Part shown: positions 61,905-64,000 of the stretch, piece by piece
Layout: every line of letters begins with the position of its first letter
Numbering within the stretch: the stretch's first letter is position 1
Source of the DNA: Pseudomonas xantholysinigenes
GTDB taxonomy: Bacteria; Pseudomonadota; Gammaproteobacteria; Pseudomonadales; Pseudomonadaceae
Reading direction: 5' to 3'
Assembly (NCBI RefSeq): GCF_014268885.2
Contig: NZ_CP077095.1
Coordinates: forward strand, 1,369,501 to 1,433,500
DNA: 64,000 nt
Translations under genes and position numbers: made by a program
The notes under the pieces: generated by a model
What the model was told of the DNA's origin: nothing
What the model saw: only the letters and a program-made list of their open reading frames with translations
Database searches by the model: none

Positions 61905-62045
61905 GGCTCTGTACGAAAAGCCTTGATACTCGGTGATGCTGCGTTGAAAACAGCCTCGGAATGCTCATTTACAACCCGTAAACTCCGCTTCCTCGGCTGT
62001 TTTCGCCTTGCCTGACCTTCGTCTCAAGACTTTTCGTACAGAGCC
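61905..62045. mobile_element. MITE-like 141-bp palindromic element
   Basis: Perfect 16-base terminal inverted repeats GGCTCTGTACGAAAAG (61905-61920) and its complement (62030-62045) bound a 141-bp non-coding segment. It has a second internal inverted repeat GAAAACAGCC/GGCTGTTTTC (61946-61955 and 61995-62004), so the whole element can fold. No transposase is inside and no direct target duplication is obvious. The ends look like those of IS elements that insert in pseudomonads. Its right end is 22 bases from the stop of the repeat-protein gene on the minus strand. Confidence 0.7.
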
Positions 62046-62067
62046 TGGTGTGTATTCGGTCTGGCTA

Positions 62068-64000
62068 TCATTTAAGTCCATAAACAGTCGAGCGGTCTCC
62101 CATCTCTGGGAAAAGATGTTTTTTGATGGAAAGTGCCCAATTCGTGCCGTTGTGTGCATGGACAGCGAAGTTCTTCAATATCCCGGGTGCCGGCGTAGTC
62201 GTCCAGCCATGATGAGTTACTGGCCAACTACCGAGGAACTGCCGATGGCACTCCTCCAGCTCGGGGCGTGTCGGCAGTCGCATGCCTCGGGCGGCAACAG
62301 TTTGTTGAGCCCTCCAGTAGAGATCTCCGCCGAGGGTTGCGACCTGAATAACATTGCTGACGGTTACGTTATATTGGCCGGATTGGCCTGTGCTGTCTTG
62401 CACAGTTATTGTTGCCACGCCGTTGGCTCTGGCATAAATCCGGCCATTGGTGTCCGTCGTCACTACGCCGGTATTGCTAGACGTATAGGTATAGGGTGGA
62501 GTGCCGTTGCTGGGTATCCGTGTGGCAGTGGAATTCGCCGGCCAAACCAATGGAACCGTACCTGGATTGTAAAGCCTGCCATTGAGTGTCACGGGTGATG
62601 GATCCAGAGCGAAAGGCGATTTCACGGTGAAACCGCGGATGTTCGAACCCGGCACGCCCGCCTGCTGCGCGAAGGCTCTCAGGCTATGCGAGCCCACCGC
62701 CAAGTTGGTAACAGCATGAACCCAGCTACCTGCGAGATTGACGGTAGCGGCGCCCTTGCTTAGGTTTCCATCAAAGATTTCGACCCGCTCGTTTGCTGCG
62801 GCGCTCCCATAGACTGACACTCGGGTGTCAGTAGTCGAGCCGTTCTGCGGCACTTCGCCCTTGGTATCTTGCACACTTGTAATGGTAGGTATGACAACGG
62901 CCTTCACGGTGAAACTCCAGGTGTTCGACTCCCTGTTGGCGCCATACACCGCCCTGGCTTTCAAGACATGTGGGGCCTGTGACAACCCACTGACTTGCTT
63001 GCTCCAATTGCCGTTGTCGTCGACAGGCACGATACCCTGGGCCGTCCCTCCGTCGAACAGCTCGATCTGCTGGCCCACGGCGGCTTTACCCGAAGCGGTG
63101 ACCACGGTGGCGTAGGTGCTGCCATTGTTGGGGATCGCAGTGTTGTTGGGCTCGACCACTTGGATAATGCTGGGTGCCAAATCGGCGATCACGCTGAAGC
63201 TTCGCTCGGCGGACTCTGGCTGAGCGCCATACAAGGCACGGGCTTTCAGCCGATGGCTGCCCTCGGTCAAACCGGGCAATACTTTCGTCCATGCACCACT
63301 GGCATTGACGTCGAGCACGCCCTTGGATTGATTGTTGTCGAACAGTTCGACCTGCTGATTGGCGGTTGCTGTCCCCGTCACGGTCACACTGGTATCGACG
63401 GTATGGCCACCCGCTGGCACCTCTCTGCGCGAGTCCTTCACGCTGCTCAGGGTTGGCTTGACGGCCTGCGCCACATTCACCACCCAAGGCTTGGACTGCT
63501 CACCCGAGCCATACAGTGCCTTGGCCACGAACGAATGCCTGGCCACGTTCAGGCCTGGTACCTGCAATGTCCACCGGCCGGTGTGATCGGAGGTGGCCTT
63601 GCCTTTGGACTGGTTGCCGTCGAATACCTCGACCTGCCGATCCGGGCTGCTTTGCCCGACCAAGGCGAGGTTGGTATCGACAGTCGTGCCGCCATTGGCC
63701 ACGGCACCATTGCTGTCGCGCACGTCGTCAATGGTTGGGGTCAGGTTCTCCAACACCTCGAAGCGGCGTGGCAGTGAAACATTGCCGCTGCCATCTCGCG
63801 CATGGGCGGTCAGCAGATACGCTTTAGGGACGAGGTTGGACAAGACATGTGTCCACTGGCCAAGGCCATTGGCTTGAACGGTGCCCTTGGGCTGGTCGCC
63901 ATCGAAAAGTTCAAGGGTGGATTCGAGGGTGGCTGAGCCGCTGAGTGTGACGCGACTCTGGAACGTGCTGCCGCCATCGGTGATTTCGCCATCGGCATCT
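62068..64000 (-). CDS. Large Ig-like repeat surface protein with C-terminal lectin-like domain (5' part beyond window)
   Basis: The open frame enters from the right edge and ends with GLK and TGA at 62068, about 644 residues visible. It contains five repeats of roughly 90 residues, each with a conserved VTGTATANQQVELFDNNQSKG-type strand pair (LFDGDQPKGTVQ, VFDGNQSKGKAT, LFDNNQSKGVLD, LFDGGTAQGIVP, IFDGNLSKGAAT). A Big-like domain then gives SSNTGVVTTDTNGRIYARANGVATITVQD, and the last 80 residues (AARGMRLPTRPELEECHRQ) resemble the C-type-lectin-like end of intimin/invasin-type proteins. It is probably a surface or secreted adhesin-like protein; the start is not in the window. Confidence 0.85.
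   Translation of the reverse strand, partial: DADGEITDGGSTFQSRVTLSGSATLESTLELFDGDQPKGTVQANGLGQWTHVLSNLVPKAYLLTAHARDGSGNVSLPRRFEVLENLTPTIDDVRDSNGAVANGGTTVDTNLALVGQSSPDRQVEVFDGNQSKGKATSDHTGRWTLQVPGLNVARHSFVAKALYGSGEQSKPWVVNVAQAVKPTLSSVKDSRREVPAGGHTVDTSVTVTGTATANQQVELFDNNQSKGVLDVNASGAWTKVLPGLTEGSHRLKARALYGAQPESAERSFSVIADLAPSIIQVVEPNNTAIPNNGSTYATVVTASGKAAVGQQIELFDGGTAQGIVPVDDNGNWSKQVSGLSQAPHVLKARAVYGANRESNTWSFTVKAVVIPTITSVQDTKGEVPQNGSTTDTRVSVYGSAAANERVEIFDGNLSKGAATVNLAGSWVHAVTNLAVGSHSLRAFAQQAGVPGSNIRGFTVKSPFALDPSPVTLNGRLYNPGTVPLVWPANSTATRIPSNGTPPYTYTSSNTGVVTTDTNGRIYARANGVATITVQDSTGQSGQYNVTVSNVIQVATLGGDLYWRAQQTVAARGMRLPTRPELEECHRQFLGSWPVTHHGWTTTPAPGILKNFAVHAHNGTNWALSIKKHLFPEMGDRSTVYGLK

Noticed and set aside
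61965..62159. Minus-strand frame of 64 residues through the MITE-like element
   Set aside because: Crosses the palindromic element and the repeat-protein end; a chance frame.
1..64000. CRISPR array, rRNA genes, complete insertion sequence or prophage
   Set aside because: No regularly spaced short direct repeats, no rRNA signature, no transposase or integrase frame; the only phage-like gene stands alone.

Overview
The window is a chromosomal piece of a GC-rich gammaproteobacterium, most likely the Pseudomonas putida group. Reasons: the class of gene neighbourhoods (cob operon, rmuC beside a symporter-sensor kinase, prc beside an EAL-CBS-GGDEF protein, a fused assimilatory nitrate reductase), typical Pseudomonas REP-like palindromes (9515-9630, 31573-31648) and strong codon bias. 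This placement rests on recognition, not on a database search. Most very long overlapping reading frames are antisense shadows caused by high GC.

Layout. 1-244: 5' part of an unrecognised gene. 408-601: cobalamin riboswitch in front of a ten-gene cobalamin operon (724-9492: cobO, cobB, bluB, cbiB, cobC decarboxylase, cobQ, cobU, cobT, alpha-ribazole phosphatase, cobS). Nearly all stops and starts overlap. It covers the adenosylation, amidation, nucleotide-loop and DMB steps. 9721-13351: a secreted GH5-like glycosidase, a MarR-MFS efflux pair with twin operators, a 40-residue membrane peptide and a periplasmic glutathione peroxidase. 13452-16838: an orphan RHS-core protein, a FadL porin and two small unknown genes. 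16839-17778: gene-poor, with an inverted DnaA-box-like palindrome. 17779-23206: Sel1-like protein, rmuC and a symporter/PAS/histidine-kinase/receiver hybrid. 23320-30070: transporters (MFS, TDT, EamA), an AraC regulator, a decayed gene and an MFS-acyltransferase fusion. 30087-32617: SMR exporter under a guanidine-II riboswitch, a BASS symporter and rdgC. 32833-32998: tRNA-Val and tRNA-Asp. 33183-34159: map overlapped by a ParD-like gene.

34450-41349 holds nitrate assimilation: a nitrate reductase fused to a CysJ-like flavoprotein, then nirB and nirD. Both nasC and nirB have the same 5' architecture: a sigma-54 promoter, hexaloop hairpins with the A1/G4 pattern of ANTAR targets, and a hairpin whose 5' arm is shared with the second hexaloop hairpin. 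This is what a NasT-type antitermination leader should look like.

41358-46658 is a type VI secretion-type effector operon (Eag chaperone, prePAAR/PAAR-RHS toxin, candidate immunity gene). 46797-55294 has a LysR regulator, an FKBP lipoprotein, a DUF1232 protein, an XRE gene with a partner, the EAL-CBS-GGDEF protein, prc and a quinone oxidoreductase. 55383-64000 is a surface or accessory region: two related proteins of unknown function sharing a Cys-containing C-terminal domain, an autotransporter, a MITE-like 141-bp palindromic element, and the C-terminal part of a large Ig-like repeat protein that runs off the window.
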